Assembly (NCBI GenBank): GCA_004321925.1
Contig: SCQH01000014.1
Span: forward strand, 1-64,000
Direction of reading: 5' to 3'
Length of the DNA: 64,000 bases
DNA from: Nitrospirota bacterium
GTDB taxonomy: Bacteria; Nitrospirota; Thermodesulfovibrionia; Thermodesulfovibrionales; UBA6898
The notes below the pieces were generated by a model that saw only the letters and a list, made by a program, of their open reading frames with translations, made no database searches and was not told the origin of the DNA. Position numbers and translations under genes: made by a program. How positions within the stretch are numbered: position 1 is the stretch's first letter; every line of letters begins with the position of its first letter. Below are positions 23,033-31,653 of this stretch, in pieces.

Positions 23033-23662
23033 ATGACGGACATTTTTCTTGCCATTGGTGCCGGGCTGGCGAGCGTCCTTTCCCCCTGCGTGCTTCCGGT
23101 CATCCCGGTTATCGCGGCCGGGGCCGAGAAAAAGGACCGCCTCAGGCCCCTGCTGCTGGTCACCGGGCTTGCGATCACCTTTATGCTGATGGGCGCCGTC
23201 TCCTCCCTCTTCGGTTCGCTGCTGATCGGCCGCACACGGTATATAGAGCAGGCCGGCGGTGTGGTGATCCTCATCATGGGACTCATGGTCATCTTCGACG
23301 CGAGCATCTTCAAGCGCCTCTCGCGGCTCTCGAACATCCGGGTGGGTGCGGAGGGCAGATTCGGCGGGCTGCTGATCGGCATGGCCCTGGGCCTTATCTG
23401 GGTCCCCTGCATCGGACCGATGCTTTCGAGCATCCTGGCCATGGTCGGCATGGACGGTCAGCTGTCAAAAGGCATATTCCTCCTGGGTTGCTACTCGGTC
23501 GGGTTTGCCATCCCTATGCTGGTGATCGCCTATTCCTCTCATATGCTGCAGCGCAGGATAACCGCGATGGCCAGGCATGAAGCGGCCCTGCGGTATCTGA
23601 CCGGCAGCATCCTCGTCGTCTTCGGCCTGTACACGGTCATTGCCGGAAACATTGCCTTCTGA
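23033..23662 (+). CDS. CcdA/DsbD-type thiol electron transporter
   Basis: 209 aa, six membrane helices. Contains the paired Cys-Pro motifs of CcdA, SPCVLPVIPV in helix 1 and VPCIGPML in helix 4, which pass electrons from cytoplasmic thioredoxin to periplasmic thiols. It follows the secreted thioredoxin-like protein and should reduce it or another periplasmic partner, possibly including the secreted Sec-rhodanese of the neighbouring locus (inference). Confidence 0.9.
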   Translation: MTDIFLAIGAGLASVLSPCVLPVIPVIAAGAEKKDRLRPLLLVTGLAITFMLMGAVSSLFGSLLIGRTRYIEQAGGVVILIMGLMVIFDASIFKRLSRLSNIRVGAEGRFGGLLIGMALGLIWVPCIGPMLSSILAMVGMDGQLSKGIFLLGCYSVGFAIPMLVIAYSSHMLQRRITAMARHEAALRYLTGSILVVFGLYTVIAGNIAF

Positions 23663-23705
23663 GGCCGGCAGGATGACGGGATTTTTATTTTCCCCCTGTT
23701 GGTGA

Positions 23706-23711
23706 TACTAT
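23706..23711 (+). promoter_or_regulatory. -10 element of the kinase gene at 23720 (leaderless)
   Basis: TACTAT ending 8 nt before the ATG, with no Shine-Dalgarno between (AGGGC only); the -35 region is a T-rich stretch without a clear hexamer. Confidence 0.35.
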
Positions 23712-23719
23712 AGGGCATT

Positions 23720-25285
23720 ATGTCCCTGCAGAAAAAGATCGTACTGAGTTTCCTGGTCAGCGCCTTCATCATTGCGATCATGGCGGGCCTGCTCTCCATC
23801 AATTTTATTGAGATCAAGAATGAAACGACGTTCCTCGAACTGACCGATACGATCCGTTCCAAATCCCTTCAGCTTCGGAGGCATGAGAAGAATTATTTCC
23901 TTTATGCCCCGGCTAAGGCGGAAGACGAGAGCCGGGCTATCCACGCATACCTGAAGGACCTGGACGACGTGATCGGGGGGATGAAACCCTCCATCAAGGA
24001 GAGGGCAGCCTCCCTGAAGGTGCTTGTCGGGGAATACCGGCAGCAGTTCAGTGCCATAGAAGGCCTCATGGGCATTATAGCCGGCGAGTCTGCAGCGCTG
24101 AAAAGAACGTCTCCGGCCTATGTAAAGGCAAGCAGGCTGATCGAGGCGAACTTTCTGGATAAGCCGCTCGAGGACGTACGCTACCTGCAGGAGGTACTGT
24201 CCGTAAAGCCGGACCATCCGATGATAGCCTCCCTGAAGAAGCTCGATACCGGGATCACGGCGCTCAGAAAAACAGGGGAAACGATCCTGACGGTCTCGAA
24301 GGAACTGGATAAGACGGCACGTGACAAAGTCGACAGTTTTATCAGGACCTCGCGTGTGGTCATCCTGGTCTTCTTCCCTCTTTTCCTGGTCGTCGGGTTC
24401 GGGACGTTCCTCTTCATCATCAGCAATGTGGTCAGGCGTCTCAAGCTCCTGACCGACATTGTCGTGCGGACGGGCCAGGGGAATTTCAGCCATATGCCGC
24501 CTGCATCCCGGGGCTGGACAGGGCATGACGAGGTTGAGACGCTGATCAATACCTTCAATACCATGGAAGAACAGCTCGAGCAGCGGGAGAAGGAGCTCCT
24601 CCAGAGCAAGAAGCTTGCGGCCATCGGCACCTTTGCCTCGGGCGTTGCACACGAGCTCAATAACCCGCTGAACAATGTCTATACCACTGCCCAGAGGCTC
24701 ATGAAAAAGACGGACGCTGACTCCCCTGAATATATCCGCAGGGGCCTTGAAGATATCTTCAGCCAGACGATGAGGGTCAAGAGCATTGTCGGAGACCTCC
24801 TCGATTTTGCCCGAGGCAGGGAGCCCCATCCCATGGCGATCGAGCTGGGGAGCCTCCTGGGCAACGTCTACCGGCATATCGGCAGCACGATAGCAACGGC
24901 TCAGGTGAGGTTCCGGCTCGACCTGCATCCGGAGGAGATCGTTATCTATGCCGACCTCGAGCAGCTTGAGAGGGTCTTCATCAATCTCTTCATCAATGCG
25001 GTCGATGCCATGTCCGGGACCGGGGACCTTTCGGTCAGGGCAGATGAAGGGGACACGGCCGTCATGATCCGGGTCTCCGACACCGGCGCGGGAATATCCC
25101 CGGAGAAGCTCGAGAAGATATTCGAGCCGTTTTACAGCACCAAGGACAAAGGCACGGGGCTGGGGCTCGCCATTGTCTTTAATATTATCCAGAGACACCA
25201 TGGCGAGATCGGCGTCGAAAGCGCTGAAGGCAGCGGGACGACCTTTACGATAAAACTGCCGAAGGGGCAGGGGAACAACGGTTGA
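23720..25285 (+). CDS. Sensor histidine kinase with HAMP domain
   Basis: 521 aa. Membrane helix about 7-30, periplasmic helical sensor about 31-210, second helix about 214-237 (VVILVFFPLFLVVGFGTFLFII), HAMP about 238-295, coiled coil, HisKA with H311 (GVAHELNNPLNN), HATPase_c with NLFINAVDAM, DTGAGI and GTGLGLAI. Complete. It should phosphorylate the NtrC-type regulator 46 nt downstream; signal unknown. Confidence 0.93.
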   Translation: MSLQKKIVLSFLVSAFIIAIMAGLLSINFIEIKNETTFLELTDTIRSKSLQLRRHEKNYFLYAPAKAEDESRAIHAYLKDLDDVIGGMKPSIKERAASLKVLVGEYRQQFSAIEGLMGIIAGESAALKRTSPAYVKASRLIEANFLDKPLEDVRYLQEVLSVKPDHPMIASLKKLDTGITALRKTGETILTVSKELDKTARDKVDSFIRTSRVVILVFFPLFLVVGFGTFLFIISNVVRRLKLLTDIVVRTGQGNFSHMPPASRGWTGHDEVETLINTFNTMEEQLEQREKELLQSKKLAAIGTFASGVAHELNNPLNNVYTTAQRLMKKTDADSPEYIRRGLEDIFSQTMRVKSIVGDLLDFARGREPHPMAIELGSLLGNVYRHIGSTIATAQVRFRLDLHPEEIVIYADLEQLERVFINLFINAVDAMSGTGDLSVRADEGDTAVMIRVSDTGAGISPEKLEKIFEPFYSTKDKGTGLGLAIVFNIIQRHHGEIGVESAEGSGTTFTIKLPKGQGNNG

Positions 25286-25331
25286 TGGAGCGGCCGGTCA
25301 ACCGGTACACTATGATCAGGAAACGGGCATA

Positions 25332-26663
25332 ATGGCATCCAGGATACTCATAGCAGAAGACGAAGAGATAACCCTCAATAACATACTCGACACGCTCCAG
25401 GATGAAGGATACGATGTCACGGCCGCCCAAAACGGCAGCGAGGCCCTGCAGAAGCTGGAACAGGGACATTACGATGTGCTCATCACGGACATCAAGATGC
25501 CGGGTATGAGCGGGATCGAGCTCCTAGCGCAGACCAAGGAGAAGTACCCGGAGACGGAGGTCATCGTCATCACCGGCTTCGGCAGCATCGGCTCTGCGGT
25601 GGATGCCATGAAAAAGGGCGCCTATGACTACATCACCAAACCCTTTGACCTGGACGAGGTGACGCTGCGGGTCAGAAAGATCATCGACCAAAAGACCCTC
25701 ACCAAGGAATACCGGGCCTTAAAGACCTATATCGGCATGGAAAAGGACCTGTCGGTCATCGCCAGGAGCGAAGGCATGAAGAAGATCCTCAATACCATCG
25801 AAGGCATAAAAGAGTCGGATTTCAATATGCTGCTGACCGGGGAGACCGGTGTCGGCAAGAGCCTCATCGCAAAGATCGTGCATTTCACGAGCAGCCGCAA
25901 GGAGCGGCCCTTCCTTTCGCTCAACTGTGCGACCCTGACCGAAGACCTGCTGGTCAGCGAGCTCTTCGGCCATGAGAAAGGCGCCTTCACCGGGGCGCTG
26001 AACCTCAAACAGGGGCTCGTGGAGATAGCCGATAGCGGGACGCTCTTCCTGGATGAGATCGCCGAACTGACGCCGAACCTTCAGGCAAAGCTGCTGAAGG
26101 TGGTCGAGGAGGGGGAGTTCTACCGCGTCGGCGGGACAAAGCCCCGGAAGGTGGACGTGAGGTTCATTGCGGCGACCAACCAGAACGTGAAAAAGATGAT
26201 CGCCGAGGGCAGGTTCAGGGAAGACCTCTACTACCGGATGAACATCATGGAGATATTCATCCCGCCCCTGCGCGAACGTCAGGACGACATCAAACCGCTC
26301 AGCGTTTTTTTCCTCCGGAAGCATCTGCCGAAATCGAGAAAGAAGATCACCGGATTTTCGGAGGAGGCGATGGATATCCTTTTCCAGTACAGCTTCCCGG
26401 GGAATGTCAGGGAGCTTGAAAATATCATAGAGCGCGCGGTCATCCTCGAGAAGGGCCCGGTGATAACCCCCGCAAGCCTGCCCCGCGGGATACGCGTCCT
26501 TGAGATAGCGACGATCGACCCCGACCGGATCAGGAGCATCGACGAGATCGTCAGGGAATACGCCGAACAGGTGGTGAAGATGCTCGACGGCAACAAGACA
26601 AAGGCGGCAGAGGTGCTCGGCATATCAAGGACGAGCCTCTGGAAGATCCTCAAGGAAGAATAG
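25332..26663 (+). CDS. NtrC-family sigma-54 response regulator
   Basis: 443 aa with the classic layout: receiver 1-120 (DEE10-12, D53, YITKP), AAA+ about 140-370 with GETGVGKS and GAFTGA, Fis-type HTH at the end (GNKTKAAEVLGISRTSLWKIL). Pairs with the kinase just upstream. Its target is not obvious; the sigma-54 promoter at 30161 is the nearest candidate not already assigned to the first kinase/regulator pair (inference). Confidence 0.95.
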   Translation: MASRILIAEDEEITLNNILDTLQDEGYDVTAAQNGSEALQKLEQGHYDVLITDIKMPGMSGIELLAQTKEKYPETEVIVITGFGSIGSAVDAMKKGAYDYITKPFDLDEVTLRVRKIIDQKTLTKEYRALKTYIGMEKDLSVIARSEGMKKILNTIEGIKESDFNMLLTGETGVGKSLIAKIVHFTSSRKERPFLSLNCATLTEDLLVSELFGHEKGAFTGALNLKQGLVEIADSGTLFLDEIAELTPNLQAKLLKVVEEGEFYRVGGTKPRKVDVRFIAATNQNVKKMIAEGRFREDLYYRMNIMEIFIPPLRERQDDIKPLSVFFLRKHLPKSRKKITGFSEEAMDILFQYSFPGNVRELENIIERAVILEKGPVITPASLPRGIRVLEIATIDPDRIRSIDEIVREYAEQVVKMLDGNKTKAAEVLGISRTSLWKILKEE

Positions 26664-26701
26664 TCCGTTTCCCGCCCGACCTCAGCCCTCATAAACTCAT
26701 C

Positions 26702-26730
26702 TGGACTGCAGGGGAAAACCGGTATATAAT
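26702..26730 (+). promoter_or_regulatory. Sigma-70-type promoter of the nitroreductase gene
   Basis: TGGACT, 17-bp spacer, TATAAT (26725-26730); transcription would start near 26737, leaving a short leader containing GGAAGGAG. Confidence 0.55.
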
Positions 26731-26753
26731 CTTAGCAGTCGGAAGGAGTGTCA

Positions 26754-27410
26754 ATGAGAAGAACATTATTGCTGATCGCATCATGTGTGTGCGCTGCCTC
26801 CTTATGCTGCGCGGTTTCACTGTCGGCCGAGGAGATCAAACTGCTCCTCCTGCCTAAACCGCAGGTCAGCGGCGGGAGGCCTCTCATGCAGGTATTAAAG
26901 GACAGGAGCTCATCGCGTTCCTTCAGCCCCGCAAAGATCCCTGTCCCGATGCTCTCAAATCTCCTCTGGGCCGCTAACGGAATAAACCGGCCGGACATCG
27001 GGAAGCGCACCGCTCCTTCCGCAATGAACAAACAGGAGATCGATATCTATGTCAGCACTGCCGAGGGACTCTACCTGTATGAGGCAGCCAGTCATTCCCT
27101 GAAACTGATCATACCGGAGGACCTCCGCGCCTTGACCGGACAGCAGGATTTCGCAAAGGAGGCCCCGGTCAATCTCATCTATGTTGCGGACCTCTCACGG
27201 ATGGGCAAGGCATCGAAAGAGGACGCTGAACTTTATTCAGCCGCCGATACCGGCTTCATCAGCCAGAACGTCTACCTGTATTGCGCCTCCGAGGGACTGG
27301 CGACTGTTGTGCGCGGGTCGATAGACCGGCAGACCCTGGCAAAGACGCTGAAACTGCGGCCTGACCAGAAGATCATCCTGGCCCAGTCAGTCGGATATCC
27401 CAAAAAATAA
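26754..27410 (+). CDS. Secreted SagB-type nitroreductase-family protein
   Basis: 218 aa. Signal peptide rich in Cys (CVCAASLCCAVSLSA). Nitroreductase fold: PLMQVLKDRSSSRSFSPAKIPVPMLSNLLWAANGINR (FMN-binding RxSxR region), APSAMNKQEIDIYV, ADTGFISQNVYLYCASEGLATVV. SagB-type members act as FMN oxidoreductases on peptides or small molecules; this one appears periplasmic. I chose the ATG at 26754 (GGAAGGAG 5 nt before) over GTG 26748. Confidence 0.85.
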   Translation: MRRTLLLIASCVCAASLCCAVSLSAEEIKLLLLPKPQVSGGRPLMQVLKDRSSSRSFSPAKIPVPMLSNLLWAANGINRPDIGKRTAPSAMNKQEIDIYVSTAEGLYLYEAASHSLKLIIPEDLRALTGQQDFAKEAPVNLIYVADLSRMGKASKEDAELYSAADTGFISQNVYLYCASEGLATVVRGSIDRQTLAKTLKLRPDQKIILAQSVGYPKK

Positions 27411-27501
27411 CGGCGGCTTTAGGAAGTCCGGAATAACCGTTAGTGTTTTTCAGTCCCCCGTTTGTGGCCGGTCGGCACATGCTAATCGTTAGTGACAAGA
27501 T

Positions 27502-28563
27502 ATGATGAAATTGATTGACTTAGGTTTTGATCCATGGTTTGAAGCACATGTCGATGATATCCGCCGGGAAGATCAAGGCATAGCTCGCGTGTCAGCAGTT
27601 GACCGCAATTCCTACATTATCAGAAATGAACTTAGAGAGATTCCTGCTGAACTTGCAGGAAAGTTCTATTTCCATGTTGAGTCATCGTTTGAGCTGCCGT
27701 GTGTCGGCGATTGGGTCACTGTGCAGTATCACAATGATGACACTTCGGCAATCATCCATGGGGTCTTTCCACGAAGAACGTTTTTACGCCGAAAACGGGC
27801 TGGCGTAGAAGTAGACTATCAGATGATTGCAGCTAACATTGACATTGCTTTCATTGTTCAGTCATGTCACTTTGACTTTAATCTGCCTAGAATGATTCGC
27901 TATTTAGTAATGGCAGCTGACGGGCATGTTGAGCCGATTGTCATTCTTGCCAAGACGGACTTGATCTCGCGCGATGAGCTGCAACAGAAGCTTGCGGCTA
28001 TTAGACATGCTGGCATCACGACCAGAGTTATTGCACTTAGCAACATAACTGGCTCCGGATTCGATGAATTCCAGCAGGTATTAATGTCGGGGCGTACATA
28101 TTGCCTGCTTGGATCATCTGGAGTCGGCAAAACTACGCTGATCAACCACCTGATTGGACGGGAGGCTCTTGATACCAAGGCTGTCAGTGGAACAGGAGAA
28201 GGCATTCACACAACATCGCGTAGGCAACTCATTGTTCTTGATAAAGGAATGATGTTCATTGATACACCTGGAATGAGAGAACTGGGCCTTCTGGGCGCCA
28301 GTGACGGTGTAAACAAAGGGTTTGAAGATATTATTGAGCTTGCCATGCTTTGTCGCTATGCTGATTGCAGCCATACTCAGGAAGCAGGCTGTGCAGTTCT
28401 TACTGCAATTACAAACGGTGCGTTGAGTCAAGAACGCTATTCAAGCTATATGAAGCTTAAGAAGGAATCTGAGTACCACGAAATGTCGTATGTGGATAAA
28501 CGTAAAAAGGACAGGGCCTTCGGACGCTTCATTAAGACAGCAAAAAAGAATATGAAAAAATGA
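27502..28563 (+). CDS. rsgA: Ribosome small-subunit biogenesis GTPase RsgA
   Basis: 353 aa circularly permuted GTPase: OB-fold about 40-110, G4 ILAKTDLI, G1 GSSGVGKTTLIN, G3 DTPGMREL, and the zinc knuckle CRYADCSHTQEAGC. It releases late factors from the 30S subunit. The gene is clearly AT-richer than its neighbours, stands alone and has no close Shine-Dalgarno, which suggests later acquisition. ATG 27502 or 27505. Confidence 0.93.
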   Translation: MMKLIDLGFDPWFEAHVDDIRREDQGIARVSAVDRNSYIIRNELREIPAELAGKFYFHVESSFELPCVGDWVTVQYHNDDTSAIIHGVFPRRTFLRRKRAGVEVDYQMIAANIDIAFIVQSCHFDFNLPRMIRYLVMAADGHVEPIVILAKTDLISRDELQQKLAAIRHAGITTRVIALSNITGSGFDEFQQVLMSGRTYCLLGSSGVGKTTLINHLIGREALDTKAVSGTGEGIHTTSRRQLIVLDKGMMFIDTPGMRELGLLGASDGVNKGFEDIIELAMLCRYADCSHTQEAGCAVLTAITNGALSQERYSSYMKLKKESEYHEMSYVDKRKKDRAFGRFIKTAKKNMKK

Positions 28564-28856
28564 ATGACGTACACCGGGGTACGACTTGTGCTGTGGCCTG
28601 GAAGTACCCAACGTGCATTGGGCAGGCTCATCGGTCTGTTTCTCTGGAAATGTTCTTGCTGTCAGTGGGTTGCCTGAAGCAACGTATGGGGTAAATGCAG
28701 AGCCGCTGCTTCAGGCGGGCTAGAATTTCCCCGAGACTATGAAAAGAAGTCCACGATCCATTTCCAGAGTATATAGTCATCCTGAGAAATTTGCAAGGGG
28801 GAGATGATAATGATCCGCTCAGGATCAGCATATGAAAGTGGAGGACACTGAAAGGC
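28564..28856. other. Intergenic stretch without a supported gene
   Basis: About 290 bp between rsgA and the terminator of the convergent cytochrome gene. Short frames exist on the minus strand, but none has a Shine-Dalgarno, known motif or plausible composition; I see no RNA gene. Confidence 0.5.
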
Positions 28857-28885
28857 CGGATGGGCGGACGACATCCGCCCATCCG
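28857..28885 (-). terminator. Strong hairpin downstream of the cytochrome gene
   Basis: Perfect 12-bp stem CGGATGGGCGGA/TCCGCCCATCCG with a 5-nt loop, 18 nt after the minus-strand stop. Only a short T-run (CCTTTC) follows on that strand, so termination may be partial or the hairpin may protect the mRNA 3' end. Confidence 0.6.
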
Positions 28886-28903
28886 TGATGATCTATTTCC
28901 CGA

Positions 28904-29704
28904 TCACTTCTTTGCTGAAGGCGCCGACGGCACATTTGCGCCGTGGCATTCGGTGCAATTCTGCTGTGCGGTGATGCCGACGTTCGAGGCGGCCTTCCAG
29001 GACGATTTCTGTTTGTAGGTGCCGTCCTTCCAGGCGTTCAGGTCTTTGACCAGGTTATAGGCAACGCTGGCCGTTACCCGTGCGCACCGGTCTCTGCGCT
29101 CAGGGCTGCTGATGGCATACCCTGATGCCTTCATCCACTTTCCGACCGAGACGTGACAAAGAGGTGAATTACTTGTCGTCTGGACGATAGCTGTTTTCAC
29201 CCTCGGCTCTTTTGGGGTGTAAGAGGGAAGGGCTGTTTCGCAATACCATTCGAGGGCGTCAGCGCCGATCGCTGCACCGTTTTCACACTCGGGGCCGGCT
29301 ATCCTGGGTCCGATGATCATATTGCTCACAATATTTGCCCCGGCATTCGAGCCGCAGATCGTTCCCCAACCGGCCATGCCGCCTTCAAGGAAGATAAAGG
29401 CGTCGACCGGGAAGGCTGTGTAGGGTTCGCCGACCTTTTCCCTCAGTTGACTGAACACGCTGCTGATCACTGCGGCCCCGCAGAATATACGGTACCATTC
29501 GTCATAGGCAAGTTCAGCCGTCTTTTCCGGGTCGAGCTTTACATACGGCCATGGCCATTTATCGGTCGAAGCGCCTTTTGCCTCGGCCTTTGTCAGCAGG
29601 CTCATGCCTCCGGATGCAGCCAGGGTTATCCCTGCCACAAGCCCCGCTCCTTTCAGAAGCCCTCTCCGTGAGATCTCCTTTTCACCCATCTTTTCGATCG
29701 TCAT
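28904..29704 (-). CDS. Tat-exported split-Soret-type cytochrome c-like protein
   Basis: 266 aa. Tat signal (SRRGLLKGAGLVAGITLAAS). C-GCAxxG-C-C-like core: FCGAAVISSVFSQLREKVGEPY and GGMAGWGTICGSNAGANIVSNMI. One c-type heme motif, CTECH at 250-254, near the C terminus. Split-Soret cytochromes of Desulfovibrio carry two hemes per chain as I recall, so this may be a single-heme relative. AGGAGGTGAT lies before the ATG. Probably a periplasmic redox protein with heme and a Cys-bound metal cluster. Confidence 0.8.
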   Translation of the reverse strand: MTIEKMGEKEISRRGLLKGAGLVAGITLAASGGMSLLTKAEAKGASTDKWPWPYVKLDPEKTAELAYDEWYRIFCGAAVISSVFSQLREKVGEPYTAFPVDAFIFLEGGMAGWGTICGSNAGANIVSNMIIGPRIAGPECENGAAIGADALEWYCETALPSYTPKEPRVKTAIVQTTSNSPLCHVSVGKWMKASGYAISSPERRDRCARVTASVAYNLVKDLNAWKDGTYKQKSSWKAASNVGITAQQNCTECHGANVPSAPSAKK

Positions 29705-30002
29705 ACATCACCTCCTGGAATGGTTATCGGCTTTACAAATGAAGCCGTCAATTATGTGAAGATGCCAAGACAGACCGCTGAACAAAAAAAGCATTCCTGA
29801 CCCATAAATTCAAAGTGGTAATTACACAAAATATAACAAACAGCATGCTAATGTCAACTTATATTTATAAGATAACTTAAACATATAATATTAGGTTTAT
29901 CAGGTGATGACCGGTCAGGATCGACATATATACTGTGATCTATCCTTAAGTTTTAACAAATTAAGGCCGGCGTTCAGCTTTTTGCCTGGCAGTCGTTAAC
30001 AC

Positions 30003-30019
30003 CGTTCATTTTTTGAACG
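30003..30019. promoter_or_regulatory. Putative enhancer site 1 upstream of the Usp operon
   Basis: Inverted repeat CGTTCA-TTTTT-TGAACG in the 512-bp AT-rich gap. Shares CCGTTCAT-TTTT-AACG with the copy at 30095; centre about 160 bp upstream of the sigma-54 -12 element. Confidence 0.5.
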
Positions 30020-30035
30020 TCACTGTTTATTACTC

Positions 30036-30061
30036 TAACTTCTTTGTTTATCAAGAAGTTA
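30036..30061. promoter_or_regulatory. Perfect inverted repeat in the Usp operon control region
   Basis: TAACTTCTT/AAGAAGTTA, perfect 9-bp arms separated by 8 nt, between the two enhancer-like repeats. Different in sequence from them, so possibly a site for another regulator. Confidence 0.45.
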
Positions 30062-30094
30062 CTTCATTTATTCCCCACTAATCCTGTCTAAGTG

Positions 30095-30113
30095 CCGTTC
30101 ATATTTTAAACGG
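30095..30113. promoter_or_regulatory. Putative enhancer site 2 upstream of the Usp operon
   Basis: CCGTTCATATTTTAAACGG, imperfect palindrome, about 70 bp upstream of the sigma-54 -12 element and 93 bp from copy 1. Confidence 0.5.
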
Positions 30114-30160
30114 TTCTTGTCGCTATGGATTTTTATCCAATAAATTCAACTAGTTATAAG

Positions 30161-30175
30161 TGGCATCTTTCGTGC
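30161..30175 (+). promoter_or_regulatory. Sigma-54 promoter of the Usp/TauE operon
   Basis: TGGCATCTTTCGTGC has GG and GC with the invariant 10-bp spacing and TGGCA at -24. Transcription would start near 30187, followed by an AAGGAG Shine-Dalgarno and the ATG at 30217. Confidence 0.65.
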
Positions 30176-30216
30176 GATATATGTCATGAAATGCCAATTC
30201 AAAAAGGAGTCAGGTA

Positions 30217-30708
30217 ATGAAAAAACAGCTGTTGTTTGTGACGTATCCGAACGATGAGATGGATGAAGGCCTTTCTTATGCCGTGGACCTGGCCAGGACC
30301 ATGAATGAGGGCATCGCGGTCCTTCTTGTCAAAAAAGAGAAGCTGATGAAAAAGATCGAGGACATGATGGCAGCGGTCGCCTTTGCAGAAGAGGGTGAGC
30401 ATGATACTGCCAGGGGGTTCCTGAAAGGCTCTGCATCTGCCGATGAAGCGGGAGCTGAGAAGAATCTTCTGACGATCCGTGAAAAATGCCAGAAGGCAGG
30501 GGTCAAGGTCAATATTCATACGGTCTCCATGGACGCAGTCTCTGCGGTCAGGGATTTTCTGAAGAACACAAGCGGGATCGACATCATCCTTTTGAGTCCG
30601 AGCGTCACCGGAGAAGGGAATATGTCGGGCGGCGAGCTGAAGCGCCTCGTCAAAACGGCCTCGCGTCCCGTGGTCACCATGTCAAGACAGGCCGTCGTGC
30701 CGGCCTAA
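30217..30708 (+). CDS. Universal-stress-like small protein, first gene of sigma-54 operon
   Basis: 163 aa with the alpha/beta order of UspA-like domains (QLLFVTYPNDEMDEGLSYAVDLARTMN; VKVNIHTVSMDAVSAV; DIILLSPSVTGEGNMSGGELKRLVKTASRPVVTM), but without the G-x2-G-x9-G-S/T ATP loop. A long helical insert (MKKIEDMMAAVAFAEEGEHD) follows the first strand. AAAGGAG precedes the ATG. It leads five genes with gaps of 0-23 nt. Confidence 0.75.
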   Translation: MKKQLLFVTYPNDEMDEGLSYAVDLARTMNEGIAVLLVKKEKLMKKIEDMMAAVAFAEEGEHDTARGFLKGSASADEAGAEKNLLTIREKCQKAGVKVNIHTVSMDAVSAVRDFLKNTSGIDIILLSPSVTGEGNMSGGELKRLVKTASRPVVTMSRQAVVPA

Positions 30709-30731
30709 TAGATAAAACGGAGGAAAACTGA

Positions 30732-31652
30732 ATGTATCTTTACTTACCTGTAGCACTGACCAGCATCAACATCATCATCCCGATAGGGCTTGGCCTTGCC
30801 GTTGGCCTGCTGTCGGGCCTCTTTGGCGTCGGCGGCGGCTTTTTGATGACCCCGCTGCTCATCATGTTCGGCATCCCTTCGACCGTTGCAGCGGCGACAG
30901 ATTCAAACCAGATCGTTGCCGCATCCACGTCAGGGACGTATGCCCACTGGAGGGTTGGCAATGTGGACTTCAAGATGGGTCTCTACCTGCTTATCGGCGG
31001 TTTTGCGGGCGGTCTGCTCGGCGTCCAGGCGATCAAGGTCCTCAAGGCAACCGGCAATGCCGATTTTGCGATCAAGATGACCTATGTCCTGCTGCTCGGG
31101 ACGGTCGGCACCTATATGTTCTTCGAGAGCCTCAGCAGCATGAGAAAAAAGAAGGTTGAAGAGGAGGCCAGGCCGGAGAAGGAATCGGGCTTTGCAAAGC
31201 TCCTGGCCAGACTTCCGCTCCAGACGCATTTTGCGAAATCAGGGGTCACCCATTCACTCCTCCTGCCGGTCATCTTCGGCGGTTTTGTCGGCGTGCTGGG
31301 TGCGATCATGGGTGTCGGCGGCGGGTTCCTGATGGTGCCGATCATGGTCTATATCCTCCGGATGCCGATGCATGTCGTTGTCGGCACCAGTCTTTTCCAG
31401 ATACTTTTCAACTGCATCGAGGTGACCTTCCTTCAGGCCTATACGAACCATTCGGTGGACTTTGTCCTGGCGGTCCTGCTCCTTTTAGGGTCGACGGTCG
31501 GGGCGCAGGTCGGGGCGGTCTTCGGCAGAAAGCTCAAGGGAGAACAGCTCAAGGTGATCCTCGCCGGGATCGTGCTTGCGGTAACGGTCAAGATCATCTT
31601 CGACCTGACCCTGAGTCCATCATTACTACTGGCACAGGCGGGAGGACATTAA
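30732..31652 (+). CDS. TauE/SafE-family permease
   Basis: 306 aa, about eight membrane helices, with two TauE/SafE repeats (GLLSGLFGVGGGFLMTPLLIMFG; GVLGAIMGVGGGFLMVPIMVYIL). Its downstream partner is a TIGR02186-type protein, a recurrent pairing for sulfite/sulfonate-type exporters. The surrounding Usp genes and sigma-54 promoter suggest stress- or nutrient-linked sulfur-anion transport. Confidence 0.9.
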   Translation: MYLYLPVALTSINIIIPIGLGLAVGLLSGLFGVGGGFLMTPLLIMFGIPSTVAAATDSNQIVAASTSGTYAHWRVGNVDFKMGLYLLIGGFAGGLLGVQAIKVLKATGNADFAIKMTYVLLLGTVGTYMFFESLSSMRKKKVEEEARPEKESGFAKLLARLPLQTHFAKSGVTHSLLLPVIFGGFVGVLGAIMGVGGGFLMVPIMVYILRMPMHVVVGTSLFQILFNCIEVTFLQAYTNHSVDFVLAVLLLLGSTVGAQVGAVFGRKLKGEQLKVILAGIVLAVTVKIIFDLTLSPSLLLAQAGGH

Positions 31653-31653
31653 G

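Noticed and set aside
28628-28906. Minus-strand frame continuing past the TGA of the cytochrome gene, followed by a strong hairpin.
   Set aside because: The read-through sequence has no conserved motif or Cys pairing, and the hairpin is too long and best explained as a transcript 3' end.
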